Below, piece by piece: positions 20,461-32,738 of a stretch of 64,000 nt of DNA (its first letter is position 1; the number at the start of each line of letters is the position of its first letter). The translations under genes were made by a program, and so were the position numbers. Below the pieces are notes generated by a model. It searched no databases and had not been told where the DNA came from. It saw nothing but the letters and a program-made list of their open reading frames with translations. The stretch comes from Porphyra umbilicalis (lineage: Eukaryota > Rhodophyta > Bangiophyceae > Bangiales > Bangiaceae): positions 1 through 64,000 of the forward strand of contig KV919120.1 of assembly GCA_002049455.2 (NCBI GenBank), written 5' to 3'.

Positions 20461-23235
20461 AGGACGACGGGTGGGCGGTGGGGACGTGGATAGGGGTGGT
20501 CGGCGTGCCACGGGGGGGGTGCGTCGACGGTTGTGCGACCGGCGGCGGTGGGGGTGTGGGGGGTGGCCGTGGCGGCGGCGGCGATCGCCGTCACCGTGGT
20601 CGGCCGGGCGGTGACACTGTGCAGGGCGGTGCGGCGGTGGTGGTCGCTCGTCCTTGTCGTCGGCGCGGACGAGCGACTCCGCGGGGGGATCCGGGGGGCC
20701 CCGGCGGCCCCGGGGGAGGGGCACACGCCCGGGGGGGGCGCCGCGGAAATCTATTTGGGGCTCAAGTCGCGTGCAAGTGGCGTGTACTCTCGTCTGCAAG
20801 TCTCGACCGGCACCACTCGTCGGCCACCCATTTAAAAAGGGGGGCGTGGAAAGCACCGCCCGTGCGCCCGCGCGCTCGCGCCAAGGGGCACGGCGCGCAG
20901 CGCCGGCCGGCACGGCACCCCTGCGCGCCACCGGCCGATCGCGTACACAGCACGTTGTCAAATTGGGTCACGGAGAACTTAAAATATATGCGAACCGTGA
21001 GAGGTCGTGAGAGAAATGTTTTTCCATGCAGCAAACCTCGTGACACCATCCTCGCAAATGTCGCTGTGTCGATCTCTAAAAGGCTCTGTCTGAGAAGGCT
21101 TTCTGACACCCCCAGAGACCTTCTTACCCCACCCACCTGGTCACCCCTACCCATGTGCGTACTCGTCTACTCCCAATAGCTGCGGGCACCGCCCAACCAC
21201 GGACACTTGTGCTTGCCTCCTTTCCTGTCCTCTCCCACTCCTTTCTCCTGCTGGCAGGGGGGGGGGGGCGAGGGGGGCTGCACATACATGCCGAGGGGGT
21301 CGGGGAGGATGGGGGCGCAAACGGTGTCGCTAGAGTGGGACGGCTGCTGGCATTGCCGTGCAGAGCTCTGGCAGGGTCATGGGGCAGGTCCTCCTTGCGC
21401 GATCAAACGGCACCCTTCACACCCAGTTCAAGGCAGACTTGGCGTACACAGTATGCATTCTTGCGGGCACATGGAGACCTCTGCTCGGACGCCTCACCGT
21501 CGTAGCTTGTGTCAGCCAGACTTTGTTCAGTACCTGTTGGCATGATAGTCTGCTACCAATGGGGACCCAGGATGCGCCCCCGGTCAACCGGGCAGCCAAC
21601 CAGCGGGCTGGAAAACGTCAAGCCTTGTGCTTGGGGATAGCGGGGCGATTAATAATAATTCGAAGTGCTGGGCGGCGCCAATGCGCGCCCTCGGCATGTG
21701 TGCAGGTGACTGCCATGCTGCCCCCAGCCCCGCTCCTGGCTGCCGCCCAAGTGCACAAGTGCTGCCAACATCCCCGCTCGCTCTCCTGGCCGACCGCTCG
21801 GCCCACCCTCCTGGCGGACCGCCCCGCCCACCCTCTGGTCGACCGCCCCACCCACCCTCCTGGCCGGAAGCCCCGGCCACCCTCTGTTCGATCGCCCCGC
21901 CCACCCTCCTGCCGACCGCCCTCGTTCCTGTCGTATTCTTATCTGCATCCCCTCCATCCCACGCATTCTCTCCAGCTCGCACGGGGGCGGGGGGGAGTCA
22001 CTCTACGACGGGCCGGACGACGTTTGCAGTCGCTGGACTAGTGGTGGTGGCGATTGGGTGGGGATCCACACTGGCGCAGTGTGGATAGTGTGACGCGCGC
22101 GGTGGGTGGGTGGTGGATGGGTTGGATGAACTGACCACGTACTTCTTTTTCGTGTTCGCTCGCCCGTCCCCCATGTATCCTTACCATGCATATGTGCGAT
22201 GGCTTCCTCTTTCTTGGCTTCTGTTTCTTTGCAAACCAATGGGTGTTGCTGACATCGAAGTCGAGTAACTTGTGTCATACGCACATGCATGCGTGGTGTC
22301 CGCGAGTCGCTGACATGGTGAGCTTGCTGTTGTCCGGTGGCCTGTAGCTCTGTCAGAGTTTGCGGCTGTGTGCAGTTAGCTACATGTCTGCGTGACTCTG
22401 TAGCACACCGTGGCTTTCTTATCGATTTCGTGTCTGCTCTGCCACCCGTGCCCGCGCCGAGCAACAATAAAGCGACCGTGTCTTTCAATGCATCTTTGGC
22501 ATGTATCCTCAATGCTGGCCGGTGTCACATCCTTTCCTCCGTCAGGGTCTTGCTCCACTTCTTCCCCGAGACCTCCGAGGGATCATTGCGGCGAGTCTCG
22601 CAACATATGTCTCGAAGGATGTGAACTTCTCCTTAAAGATTGGGCAAAGAGGAGTTATGTACTCATTTTCGATCTCTCTCTGAACGCAAAGGGGTCGAGC
22701 AGCAATACGGTTCGGCCTTGTTGCAGATACCTTGGAACCTGACACGAGATTTCATCAACGCGCTGTGTAGCGGCGCTGGCCGCCGCCGACGCGCCGCCCC
22801 CCGTCGTGCTCTGCCATTCTTGTCGCCGCGCCCCCGCCCCCGCCTAACGGTGGCGCGCCCGAGGAAGCTACACAAGGGCGCTCCCGTTGTTACCGCTGCT
22901 CCCCGCGTCTTACCTGGCACCGATCCCCTCGCGCGCGTCGACGGCCGCCGTGTCCCCCCGCGGCCTGCGCGGGGCGGGGACGAGGGCGCCGACCGACGGC
23001 TTGGCCCGCCGATCCCCCGCCGCGCCGGCTGGTGCCGCCGCTGTTTTCCCCCCCTCCCCCGCCCTCTTTTTTTTTTTTTTTTTTCTCGCCACGGCGTCGT
23101 TGCACGTACGGACGGCGGCGTCCGTTCCCCCGCCCCCCGCCCCCCCCATCCCCCACGACGGGCGCGCGCTCTGCCGCTAAGCAGGCCGCCGTTGGTAGCG
23201 TCCCCCCGCTCCGAGGGGCGGCCTCGGACGGGCTC
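20461..23235. other. intergenic region, no supported gene
   Basis: Contains the end of the GC island, a TTTAAAA motif near 20832 and mixed-composition spacer. The only structure seen is a tandem repeat at 21.8 kb. No frame has recognisable domains. The part nearest 23.2 kb, including a T tract near 23070, presumably holds the promoter and leader of the BRCT gene. Confidence 0.5.
21779..21928. repeat. tandem repeat, unit 24-25 bp
   Basis: About six imperfect units of the form CACCCTCCTGGCGGACCGCC, diverged from each other. Confidence 0.75.
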
Positions 23236-23473
23236 ATGGCCGCCGCCGTCTCGGCGGCCGTCGCTGCGGCCGCGGCGGCGGCCATGGCGTCGCCCGACGC
23301 TGCCGCCGTCGCCCCGTCGGCGGCGGCGGCGGCGGCGGCGGCGCCCAATGGGGGCGCCAACGGCGGCGGCGGCGGCGGCGGTGGCGCCACGGGGGCGCCC
23401 GCCCGCTCCCCGCCCGCGCCGCCGCCCAAGCGCCGCTCGCCGGCGGGGGCGTCCCCCAAGCGCCGCTCCCCGC

Positions 23474-23519
<46 letters not shown>

Positions 23520-25071
23520 GCGGCAGCGGACCAAGGCCGGGGCGGCCAAGGCGGCGGCGGCGCCGCGGCCGCCCCCCGCCCGTGGGGGCGTGGCCAAGGC
23601 GGCGGCCAAGGGCGCGCCGCGGCGGCCGGCCGCCGCGACGCCGACCAAGCGCGCGGCGGCGGCGGCGCGCAAGCGCGCGCCACCGCCGCCGGCAGAGGTG
23701 GCGGAGGAGGAGGCAGAGGGGGAGGGGGCGGAAACCGAGACCGAAACCGAGACCGAGGCAGAGGGGGCGGCGGCTGGGGACAGTGACGGGGGGGGCGGCG
23801 CCGGCGCTGGGGACGCGTCGGAGGAGGAGGGGGCGGGGGCGCCACCCCCGCGGCCGCCGCCCAAGCAGCGCCCCCGCAAGGTGCCGGCCAAGAAGGGGGC
23901 GGCGGCGGCCAAGCCGACGCCATCCCCGCGCAAGGCCCTCGGCGTTGCTGCGGGCGGGGTCAAAAAGGCGGCCGCGGGCGCCAAGGGCGGTGTGGGCGCC
24001 GCCAAGGGCGCCGCGGGCGCCGCCAAGGGCGGCGCGGGCGGCGCCAAGGGCGGCGCCGCCAAAGGCCGCCGCGTGGGGCCTGTGGCGACCAACAAAGCGG
24101 CGGGCGCCAAGGCGCCCGTTGCCAACCGCGCGCCGGCGGGGGGCGCCAAAAAAGCGCCCACGCCCCGCAAGCGCCCCGCGGGCGGCGCCAAGCGCAAGGC
24201 CGCCGCCGCGGCGACCGCGGCGCTCGTCGACGAGGAGGATGAGGACGACGCGAGCGACGTGGACTTTGCGTCGGGCGCCGACGGCAGCAGCGACGAGGAC
24301 GAGGATGGCGCAGCAGAGGAGACAGAGGAGGAGGAGGAGGAGGAGGAGGATGACGACCAGCGCGTGCCGTACGACCCGAGCGGCGTCTACAAGGGCGACG
24401 CGGCGCCCGCGGCGGCGGCGACGACGCCGGCGGCGGTGGCCGCCGCGGCGGCGGCGGCGGCCAATGCGTCCAAGGCGGCCACCAACCCCGCCCTCCCCTA
24501 CCTCACGTACGCGTCTGGGGACTTGGAGTTGGAGGCGAGCCTCCACCACGCCGTCGAGGTGCTCGGCGGGTACGCCCTGCAGTCCCCCGTCGCCCCCCCC
24601 CGCGCGGGCGGCGCCCCCCCCCCGTCGCCTTTGTCGCTGGCGACACCCCCCGCCGCTCCGTGCGGCTGCTCCTCGCGCTCGGCCGCGGGTCGTGGCTCGT
24701 CGGCCGCGGGTGGGTGCTCGCGTCGATTAGCGGCGGCGGGTGGGCGCCCTTTGCCGACCACGCGCTGCCCGCCTACCCGCGCTCCGCGGCGGCGCGCGCG
24801 GCGGCGGCGGCGGGCGGCGGGGGGCCGCTGGCGGGCCTCCGCGTCGGCCACCGCGGGCGGTTGACGGTGGGGGAGCGGGAGTTTGGGGCGCTCGTCGCGG
24901 TTGGGGGGGGGTCCCGACGCAGCAGCGCTGCGACGTGATTGTCGTGGGGGGGGGGGGGCGCCGGGGGGGGGGGCGACGGGGGCCGACCCCAAGCTCGTCA
25001 CCCAGCGGTGGCTCCCCGACTCGATTTGCGAGTGGAAGGTGCAGCCGTACAGTCAGTACGCGCTGGAGTGA
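23236..25071 (+). CDS. chromatin-type protein with C-terminal BRCT sequence, frame broken at homopolymers
   Basis: From the ATG at 23236 the protein has an Ala/Lys/Pro-rich histone H1-like region (SPKRRSPPAAA, GGAKKAPTPRKRPAGGAKRK). An acidic stretch (VDEEDEDDASDVDFASG and a Glu run) follows, then RVPYDPSGVYKGD. Next comes BRCT sequence: LEASLHHAVEVLGGYALQ; then, in the next frame, AFVAGDTPRRSVRLLLALG and WLVGRGWVLASISGGGW; then LAGLRVGHRG; then CDVIVV; and finally DPKLVTQRWLPDSICEWKV, ending near SQYALE at a TGA. This is the typical BRCT hydrophobic/Trp pattern. Frame changes occur near the C run 24614-24623, the G run 24903-24911 and the G runs at 24946-24973. Each fits one missing base. 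A DNA-damage or chromatin adaptor role is inferred from family only. It might instead be a true pseudogene. Confidence 0.65.
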
Positions 25072-27004
25072 CGGTCATGTATGTATATTCCCTTGTTGTG
25101 AACGTCTTGTGTGTGCCGTGCCCTGGTTTCTTTTTTTTTTTTCTTCTTCTTTCTGTGTCGCCGCGTCTGTCCACTGTGGTTCGTAGCCGGTGTACAGCGC
25201 AACCGCCGGCGCCCACCACCACCGCGGCCGCCCGCGCCCCGGTCCCCGCAGTTTTCGTGCGGAATGCCATTGGCACCAATCTGACCAATGGGCGCGCACC
25301 CCCCGCCGTCACGGGTGCGGGTGATGGCTTCGGCTCAGTGCAACATGACAGGCGGCCGTGGCCAGCGTGGCCGCGGTGCACACCCAGTTAAGACTGGCCG
25401 ATGCGAGTCTTACGGCTTTTCAACTCGTTTCCGGACAATACGGACATTCTATTGGACGATCATTCACTGTCCACTACAGAAACGACAGGGCATTGGGCAA
25501 TACAACAAATACTACAACTACTCTGCACTTTTAGGCGTTTCTTCTCTCTCACCACGCAGCTTCCGCGCTGCCCTCCGCGCCTGGCCATTCTGCAGCGTCT
25601 GAAGGACACGTGGCGTATCTCCTGCGCGACACACAATGTGAAAGTGGGATGGATGGTGCGCATTTACTCGGCCTCGTCACATGATTCCGAGCGATCCCCG
25701 CCTCCATGGGGTCGCGCACGCAGCTGAAAGATGAAGTCGACAGAAGTGCATGACGCGTAGTGTTCGCACATGTCTCGGCTCCGACGTACAGAAAATGAGG
25801 ACAAAAGGCACTCTGATGGGGTCACTTCTTTGACGCCGAGCAGGGGCGCTCTGCACTCCATCCCATTGGCCATATCTAAATAGTATCAAGGGTGGATGCG
25901 CATGGACACCTCCCTCCTCGCCCCCTACCCCACTCCGTCCAGGGCAGCTGAAGCCTCTACTTGATAGTTTCATCTCGTGGTGCACCCTCCGCCGTGCCAC
26001 GTCCTCCTGTCGCCGCATCCAATCGCCACCACGCCTTCGCCCCACCACCTCCCCCCCCACTGCTCCACCAGCTCCTCCCCCCCCTGCCCCACGCACCGCC
26101 CCTGCCGATGTCTGAATGACAACAACACATGACCGTGGCCACAGAGAGCAAGAAATAGCCAGCCAGTGTAACGACAAGCAGAGATAAGTGACAAAAAAGG
26201 CACTGCATCGGCCAACAAGAGGTCAAATACGCACACCGGGGCCATCGAGTTAGATCTCGCGGTGCACTCGATGCTTGGTAGGGCCGCCATACCACGCTGA
26301 TGCTGATGGAACAAACGCCGAATCACATAAACGAATGCTTCATACCGCTTCAAGGGGGGGATTGGGGGGGGGGAGACTCGTCCCGGCACCACTCTCCACG
26401 CACAAGCGACGAAATGGCACAAACAACGGGCAAACAGCATCGCGTGCTCCCATGTATTGTGGTAGAGGCGGGGGAACTCGGAGGGAGCAGTACAAGTGGT
26501 GGCAGAGGGGGGACGGACGGTGACGAGCGTTGGCAGCGGTGGACTCCGTGGTGGTGGTGGGGGGCAGGACGACTGCCGGGCTGTTCCTGAGGGGTGAGAT
26601 TGACTGTTTTCTGTAAGTAAACGGGCGACGTGGCCTCTGAAGGTTCAAAACTTTCAACCCAGAAGACTCGGCTTAACTAGGTGTGGGTGGAGGATCCTGG
26701 GAGGCCCCAGCCCGCATCGTCCTGCTGTGCCACCACCCCCCCCCCCCCCCCCCACCCCGGGAGCCGTGGCCCTGCCGCCCCGACGCACGGGGCCGTACGC
26801 ACGGGCGCTCCTGGCTCGCCGCGCGGCGGCTCTGCCTGCGCCCACGCCCCACCACCCACCGCCCTCGGCCGTTGCGGCGGGCGCACCCCGCTCGGCCGTC
26901 TGCCGGCGCGCGCCGGCACGGCCGCCCTGCTTCCACCCCCTTTTATCGGCTTGCGCACGACGACGCTCCCCCCCCCCCCCCCCCCCCCGGCGGTCCATGT
27001 TGGA
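25072..27004. other. intergenic region, no supported gene
   Basis: Mixed-composition spacer between two rightward genes, with a T tract near 25130 (probably the 3' end of the BRCT gene) and G/C homopolymers rising toward 26.7 kb. No RNA or protein gene recognised. Confidence 0.5.
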
Positions 27005-30000
27005 ATGTTCCCCCGGGTGCGGCGGCGCCCTCCCCCCCCCCCCCACCCCGCCGGCGTGGCGCCGCGGGGCGCCCGCCACGGCGGCGCGGATGCCCCCCCC
27101 CCCCCCCCCCCCCCCCCCGCCGCCCCTGCGCCCGCCTCTGCTTGCGACGGTGGCGGGGGGGCGGCGTCGCCCCCCTCCTTCCCGGCGGCGGCGGCGACGG
27201 CGGCGGGCGGGTGTGGGGAGGTTGACGCGCTCGCGTCGACGCTCCACCACGTCCTGCGGTTGGCGTCCTCATCGCCGGCCGCGTCCGAGTGGCTCTTCTC
27301 CGCCGCCGGCGGCGGCGCCGCGGGCTGCGCCGCAAGCCCCGCCGCTGTCACCGTCGCCGCCGCGTCGGTGGCGTCGGCACTCGTGACGCACGTGTCGGAC
27401 TGTATTGTGCCGTTGGGGGAGCCCCTCGGCGTGGGGGGGGGGTCCCCGCCGTCCACCCCACCCCCCGACGACGCGGGGGGGGGGCTCGGCGACGGCGACG
27501 GCAGCGGCGGGCGCGGCGGGCGCGGCGGCAGCGGCAGCAGCAGCGTCACTGGGGAGGATGGGGCGCCGTGTGCGGCGCGGGCGGCGCACCGCCCGCGCCC
27601 CCCCCCGCTGTCGTCCACGGCGGCGTTGCCCGCGTCAGAGATTGGCGTCGACTGGCGCATGACGTGGACGCTCGTGCCGATGCACGCCGCCGGCGAGTGG
27701 GTGCTCGGCATCCTCCACGTGGCCGTGGAGGACCCCACCCCCGCGGGCGTCGGCGCGGGCGCCCCGCCGCCGCGGCGGCCGCCGCCGTCGGCGCCCGCCC
27801 CGCCGCGGCGCGCCGAGGTGCACGCCTTTGCGCTGCACGCGACGCGGCAGGAGCTCCTCGTGTACGTGCGGCGCCCGCCGTCGGCGGGGGGGGGGGTGGA
27901 AATGCAGTGGCTCCGCGCCGTCTCGTCCACAACCCGCGAGCGGCTGTTTGTGCGCCTGCCGGGGCCCCCGCCGTGGGCGGGGGACGACGCGGCGGGCGCC
28001 CGCGGGGGCACCCCCCCCCCACCACCACCCGTGCCCGTCAAGAGCGGCTACGTCGTGCGGGAGACGCGCTTTTGTCCGCTGTGCGGGCGGTCGCCGCTCG
28101 TGCGGTGCGGCTGCGTGTTTCCGTCGCTCGCCACGGAGCAGGCGCGGCGGCTGTTTGCGTCGACGCCGGCGGATGCGCGCCGCGGCGGCGGCGCCGGCGG
28201 CGCCTGGTCGGTGGACGAGCTCTCCCGCCCGGCGGCGCTCGCGCAGCGGATGCACGACGCGCTCGTGTCGCTGGTCGGCGAATTCAGCGGCGCCTTTGCC
28301 TACCGCTTTTACGCGGGCGCCGCCGACGGGGGTGGCGCGCCGCTGGCGGCGGGCGGGCGGGCGGTGGCGTTGCCCATGACCTGCTCCTGCCGCTCCCTCC
28401 CGCTGTCGGGCGCGGCGCGGGCGGCCGCGCAGGCGACGCTGTGCGCGACGCTCATGGGGGGGGGGGGGGGCACCGGCGTTGGGGGGGGGGGGGGGGGGCT
28501 CCGCCTCGACACCCTGCTGCTGCGGTCGCTGAGCCGCCGCGCGTCGGCGCGGCGCGCGTCAGAGGCGCTCGACCGGCTGCTGTTGGCGCTGCCCGAGGAC
28601 CTCCTCGACGACATGGTCGATGGCGTGGGGGGGGGGGCCGCCGCCGAGTCGAGGGGCGGCGGCGGGCGCGTCCTCGCTGCCGACTTGGCCGGCGCGCTGG
28701 CAGACGTGCTGCACGGCGTGGCGGTGGGGGAGGGTGGCGGCGGCTGCGGCGGCGGCGGCGGCGGCCGCGGCGGCGCCAGTGGCGGCGCCGGCCGTGGCAC
28801 GGGCGTGGGCGGCGCCGGGGGCGAGGACGAGCCGGGCTACGCCCTCCTAACGCTCCCCGTGTCGCCGACGGGCGTGGCGGGGGGGGTGCCCATGGCGGTG
28901 GCGGGGGTGGAGCTGCCGCCGCCGACCGACGGTGGCGCGTCGGGCGTGGAGGGGGCCCCCTGGGCCACCGCCGGCGGCTCCGTGTCGGTCCTCAGCGACT
29001 GCGCCGCGCGGTGGTTGGCGGCAGACGACGCGGACGGGGGGGGGGCGCTGCCGCCCGTCGACGCGGCGGCCGGCGGGTCGGTCGACGGCGGGGCGGCGTC
29101 GCTGCTCGACTTGGCCGCCGACCTCGACGCCTTTGACGGCCTACCCGCCCCGTCGACGGCCAGTGGCGGCACGCCGTCAGCGTCAGCGGCCGAGGTGTTG
29201 GCGTCGCCCGGCGGCGGCCTCGTGTGGCCGCCGACGCCGCCACTGTCTGCGGGCGCAAGCGCGGCCCCCCCAGCGACCCGTGCGCCGGCGGTGCCCGGAC
29301 CGCCCCCCGCGGCGCCACCGCCGCCGCTCCACGCCGCCGCGGCGGCGGCGGGTGGCGGCCTGGGGACGGCGGCAGCCGCGGCGGCGGCCGCTGCGGCCGC
29401 CCCGCTCAGCCCCTACGGGCCCCCCGCCGTGCGGGCGGCGCCGCCCGCGGCGGACGTTAAACCCCCCCTCCCCGACCCCGTGGCGGCGGCCGCGGCGCAC
29501 GCGGCCGCCCGTGCCGCCGCCGCGGCGGTCGCCCGCTCGGCACGGCGGCGGTTGCGGCGGCCGCGGCTGGCGCCGCCGCCCGCCGCTGTGGGGGCGCCGG
29601 CGGCCGCCGCCGCGGCGGGACCAGTGCCGACGGCCCCACCGGCGGCGGTGAGTGGGCCCTTTTTCGCACCCCGCGGCGTGGTGCTGGCGGCCGTGGGGGG
29701 GCGCCTGCACGGTGGGGGGGGTGGGGCCTTGCCGCCCGCGCCCGTGCCGTCGCTCCTGCCGCGCCTCTTGCCGCTGCTGCCGCAGCCGCCGCCGGCGCCA
29801 CCACCGCACCTCCACGCCGGCCTGGGTAGCGCGGGCCAGCCGGGAGCGCTGCCCGCACCTCCCTCTGCCGTTGCCCCTTTGGTCGCCGGTGGCCCCATTG
29901 CGGCAGGGTCGGCGGCGGCGGCGGCGGCGGCGGCGGCAGCGGCAGCGGCGGCGGCGACAGCATCGACTGGGGCAGGCCTGCCCCTCCCCCCCCGCCCCCT

Positions 30001-30276
30001 CTCCCCAGCCTCTGCCCGCGCGGCGGCGGTCGTTATGCGCAACCGCGCGTCGGCGGCCGTCTCCAACGCCGCCCGCCGCGCGCGGCTGGTGGCGCTCCGC
30101 TCCGCCCACGCGGCGACCAAGGTGCGGTTGGGGGAGGCGCGCGCGCGCCACGCGGCGGCGGCGGCGGCCAACGGGGCGCTGCGCGCGCGCGCGGCGGCGG
30201 CGGGGCTGGCGGTCGACGCGGTGCTTGGGGGGGGGGGGGGGGGGCGCCCGCGCCGGCGGGCGCGTCGGGCTCATGA
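27005..30276 (+). CDS. putative bZIP-like regulator with a CxxC motif
   Basis: The N terminus is uncertain because of long C runs; I take the in-frame ATG at 27005 (MFPRVRR), and an ATG at 26997 in another frame is an alternative. The central part has normal protein texture: LASTLHHVLRLASSS, DWRMTWTLVPMHAAGEWVLG and HAFALHATRQELLVYVRR. Then comes RFCPLCGRSPLVRCGCVF, a CxxC-x7-CxC cluster that may bind zinc. The C-terminal third is Ala/Pro/Gly-rich. It ends in a bZIP-like helix, VMRNRASAAVSNAARRAR followed by leucine/alanine heptads (LVALRSAHAATKVRLGEAR). The invariant Arg after NRASAAVS is Asn here, so DNA binding may be altered. After the 18-base G run at 30227-30244 the frame expected with one added base stops at 30274-30276, which I use as the end. 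It converges on CDP-diacylglycerol synthase. Confidence 0.5.
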
Positions 30277-30582
30277 CGTTGGGCGCGGGAGGCGTGACTG
30301 CCGTGTGGTTGCACGTTTATTTTTTTTTTCTGCTCGACGACGTCCGCGCGGCGCGGCAACGCCCGAAATGCACAAAGACTGGTGGACCGGCCGGTGTCCG
30401 GTCCAGTTTGACTGGACTCTCCATCAAAACAAGGACAACAAAGGACAACACCCGAGCCCGATTGCCCAACAAGAAAGAAAACAAAAAAAAGAGACGAACA
30501 AGAAGGAAGAGGAACACACTCACAACTCAGAGGTCACAAGGAGGCAGACGATGAGTCAACAGAGAGCAGGGATTGCATACAA

Positions 30583-31985
30583 CTACAAAGCGTTTACCCG
30601 TGCAGCGTCCAGCGCGTGCTCCACGCCCACCGCCCCCGCCGTTTTGCCGACGAGCGCGGTCACGCCCGCGGGTGACACCCCCCGCCGGATGAGGAGCGTC
30701 ACGAGCTCCGAGATGAGCTCCTTTTGCTCTGACAAGCTCAGGTCGCCTATCAAACTGAGGAGCTTCCCAACGTCGGGCGCGACCGTCGCCACAAAGTTGA
30801 TCAGGTAGACGTAGGTGAAGACGGCCATCAGCAGCTGGCAGTCGACGCGGTCGGTGACGCCGCCGTGGCCGGGCACGAGGCTCCCAAAGTCCTTGACCGC
30901 AAACTGGCGCTTGACGCCCGACGCAAAGAGGCCCCCAAACGGCGCAATGAGCGACGCAAACGCGCCGAGCGCAATGGCGTGCAGCTGCACGGGCGCGTAG
31001 GTGAAGGAGACGGGGGACAAGCCCGGCAGCGGCAGCTGCCGTGTGATGGTCTGGAAGACCGCCGCGGGCGCCTCGCAGGCCGCCAAGCTGCACGTCCACG
31101 AGCAGTCCGTGAACTCGGGCTTGGGGCACGCAAAGAAGGGGATCTTGGCGAGCGCGCCGCCGAGGTAAAACGCGACGATCATGGTCAGGGCGGCGCCGCC
31201 AATGAAGCCCTCCCACGTCTTTTTGGGCGACAGGGACGTGAGGGAGTGGCGGCCAAAGGCGCGGCCAAACACGTACGCCGCCGAGTCGTTGATGATGACG
31301 AGCACAGACGGCATGACAAACCAAAAGAGCCCGTGCTTGACATTGAGGATCATAAAGTTGGACTGCAGGACGACCAGGATGAGCGCCACGTGCGTGCGCG
31401 CAAAGTAGGAAAACTGCAGCGCGTACTGCCCGGGCTTGAGCGACAGCACAAAGCCCATAAAGCCGAGGCAGTACATGCAAAAGCCGATAAAGGTCACGTG
31501 CTTGAGACAAAACTGGGCGACCGGGGCGGCCATCCACGCGCGGCCCTGGTCGTCAAAGTGGGCGAGCACCGACTTGCCGTACATCAACACCACCGCCGTC
31601 GCGTAGTAGTGGTAGGCCAGCAGGCGGTACATGGGGATGCGCCCGTCGCGGGCGGCCACGTAGCCGAGGGACACGACCTCCCGGTAGATGGCAAACTGCA
31701 TCACGACGACAAAGATGGCCACCCACATGTGGCCCGCGTACACCACGGAGCCGTAAAAGGCGGCCATGGCCAGAGACGCGAGCACCCGCACCTGCAAGTC
31801 GGCCCACTTGGCCAGGAAGGCGGCGACGGGGCCGGGGGGGGGGCGGCGGCGGCCTTGGCCGCCGCCGCCACGGCAACCGCCGCGGCGGGGGGGGGGGGGC
31901 GGGGGCTCTCCCCAGTCGGCGACTCGGGGGTGGTGCCGCCGGGGGAGGCGCTCGCCAGGGCGCTGGCGCGCCGCGTCAACACCAT
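30583..31985 (-). CDS. phosphatidate cytidylyltransferase (CDP-diacylglycerol synthase)
   Basis: Integral membrane enzyme that makes CDP-diacylglycerol from phosphatidate and CTP for phosphatidylinositol and other phospholipids, probably in the ER. The C-terminal half contains the full family signature, SGVKRQFAVKDFGSLVPGHG followed by GVTDRVD, with the catalytic Lys-Asp and His-Gly-Gly. Before it are at least six hydrophobic helices (for example AIFVVVMQFAIYREVV, FIGFCMYCLGFMGFVL, LFWFVMPSVLVIINDSAAY) and the conserved FGRHSLTSLSPKKTWEGFIG. I start at the ATG at 31985 (MVLTRRASALASASPGG, good context). This needs one extra base in the G10 run at 31834-31843 to join the main frame. Without it the frame opens far upstream with an unlikely Arg/Pro-rich leader. 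Length is about 467 residues, normal for eukaryotic Cds1-type enzymes. Stop is TAG. Confidence 0.93.
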
Positions 31986-32738
31986 GGTGCCACGCGCAGC
32001 GGCGGCACCAGGCGCACGGCGAGCGGGGCGGTGGGAGATCACCGGCGGGGAATAAGCCGCGACACTGGCCAGCGCTGCGTGGGCGACAATGGCGCCAACG
32101 GCAACCGGCGAGAGGAGGGAGAGCGGCAGCGCGGGCAAACGTCGACGGCGGGCGGGGGCGGGCAGGGCGGGCAACGGCAGGCGCTGGAACGCCGTGCCGT
32201 CTTACTCCCCCCCCGATTTTCCCCGCCAAGCGCGGTTGCTCGCCTCGGGGCCTCTCCCTCGCATGCCACAAATGCAGCGAGCGACCAAGTAGCTGCCGGC
32301 GGTGCTTTCATAGGGCGCAATTGCGGCCCACACATGCCATGGTGAGTCTGTTGACTGGACGGCAACGTCGCCAGACAAGTAGCCCCTCTGTCCGCGGAGC
32401 CAACGGCTCTGACAGATCTGCTGACACCATGGTTCGGCACTGTGCAGTACAGTAACGGCGCTGCAACGGCAGGCAGCGTCGGTGACGGCGCTGACGCGTT
32501 TGCGCCGCTGCGTGCGTCTGCTGCACGTGCAAACGCGGGCCGCCAAGGTGTACGAGCGTACCCACGTGCCTCCAAACCAGCATCCTAATGCGCTGACGGC
32601 GCTAGCACTTTCGCGCCTGAAACAGACGCTGCACGCGCCCTGCGCCAGCACCGCACGCCCGGCCCGGCCGTTGAAGGAGAGCGGGCACCGGTCGCCCGCG
32701 CACCCGGCCCACAGCCCCCCCCCGCCCCCCTCACGCCC
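31986..32738. other. intergenic spacer between two leftward genes
   Basis: Presumed promoter of the CDP-diacylglycerol synthase and 3' region of the kinesin. No gene or clear regulatory site seen. Confidence 0.4.

Noticed and set aside
21155..22088. short plus-strand frames around 21.2-22.1 kb
   Set aside because: Composition changes with the 25-bp tandem repeat and no motif is recognisable.
29648..30008. possible intron with donor GTGAGT and pyrimidine-rich acceptor in the bZIP-like gene
   Set aside because: Its length of 361 bp would shift the frame and lose the bZIP helix, while the unspliced frame is open.
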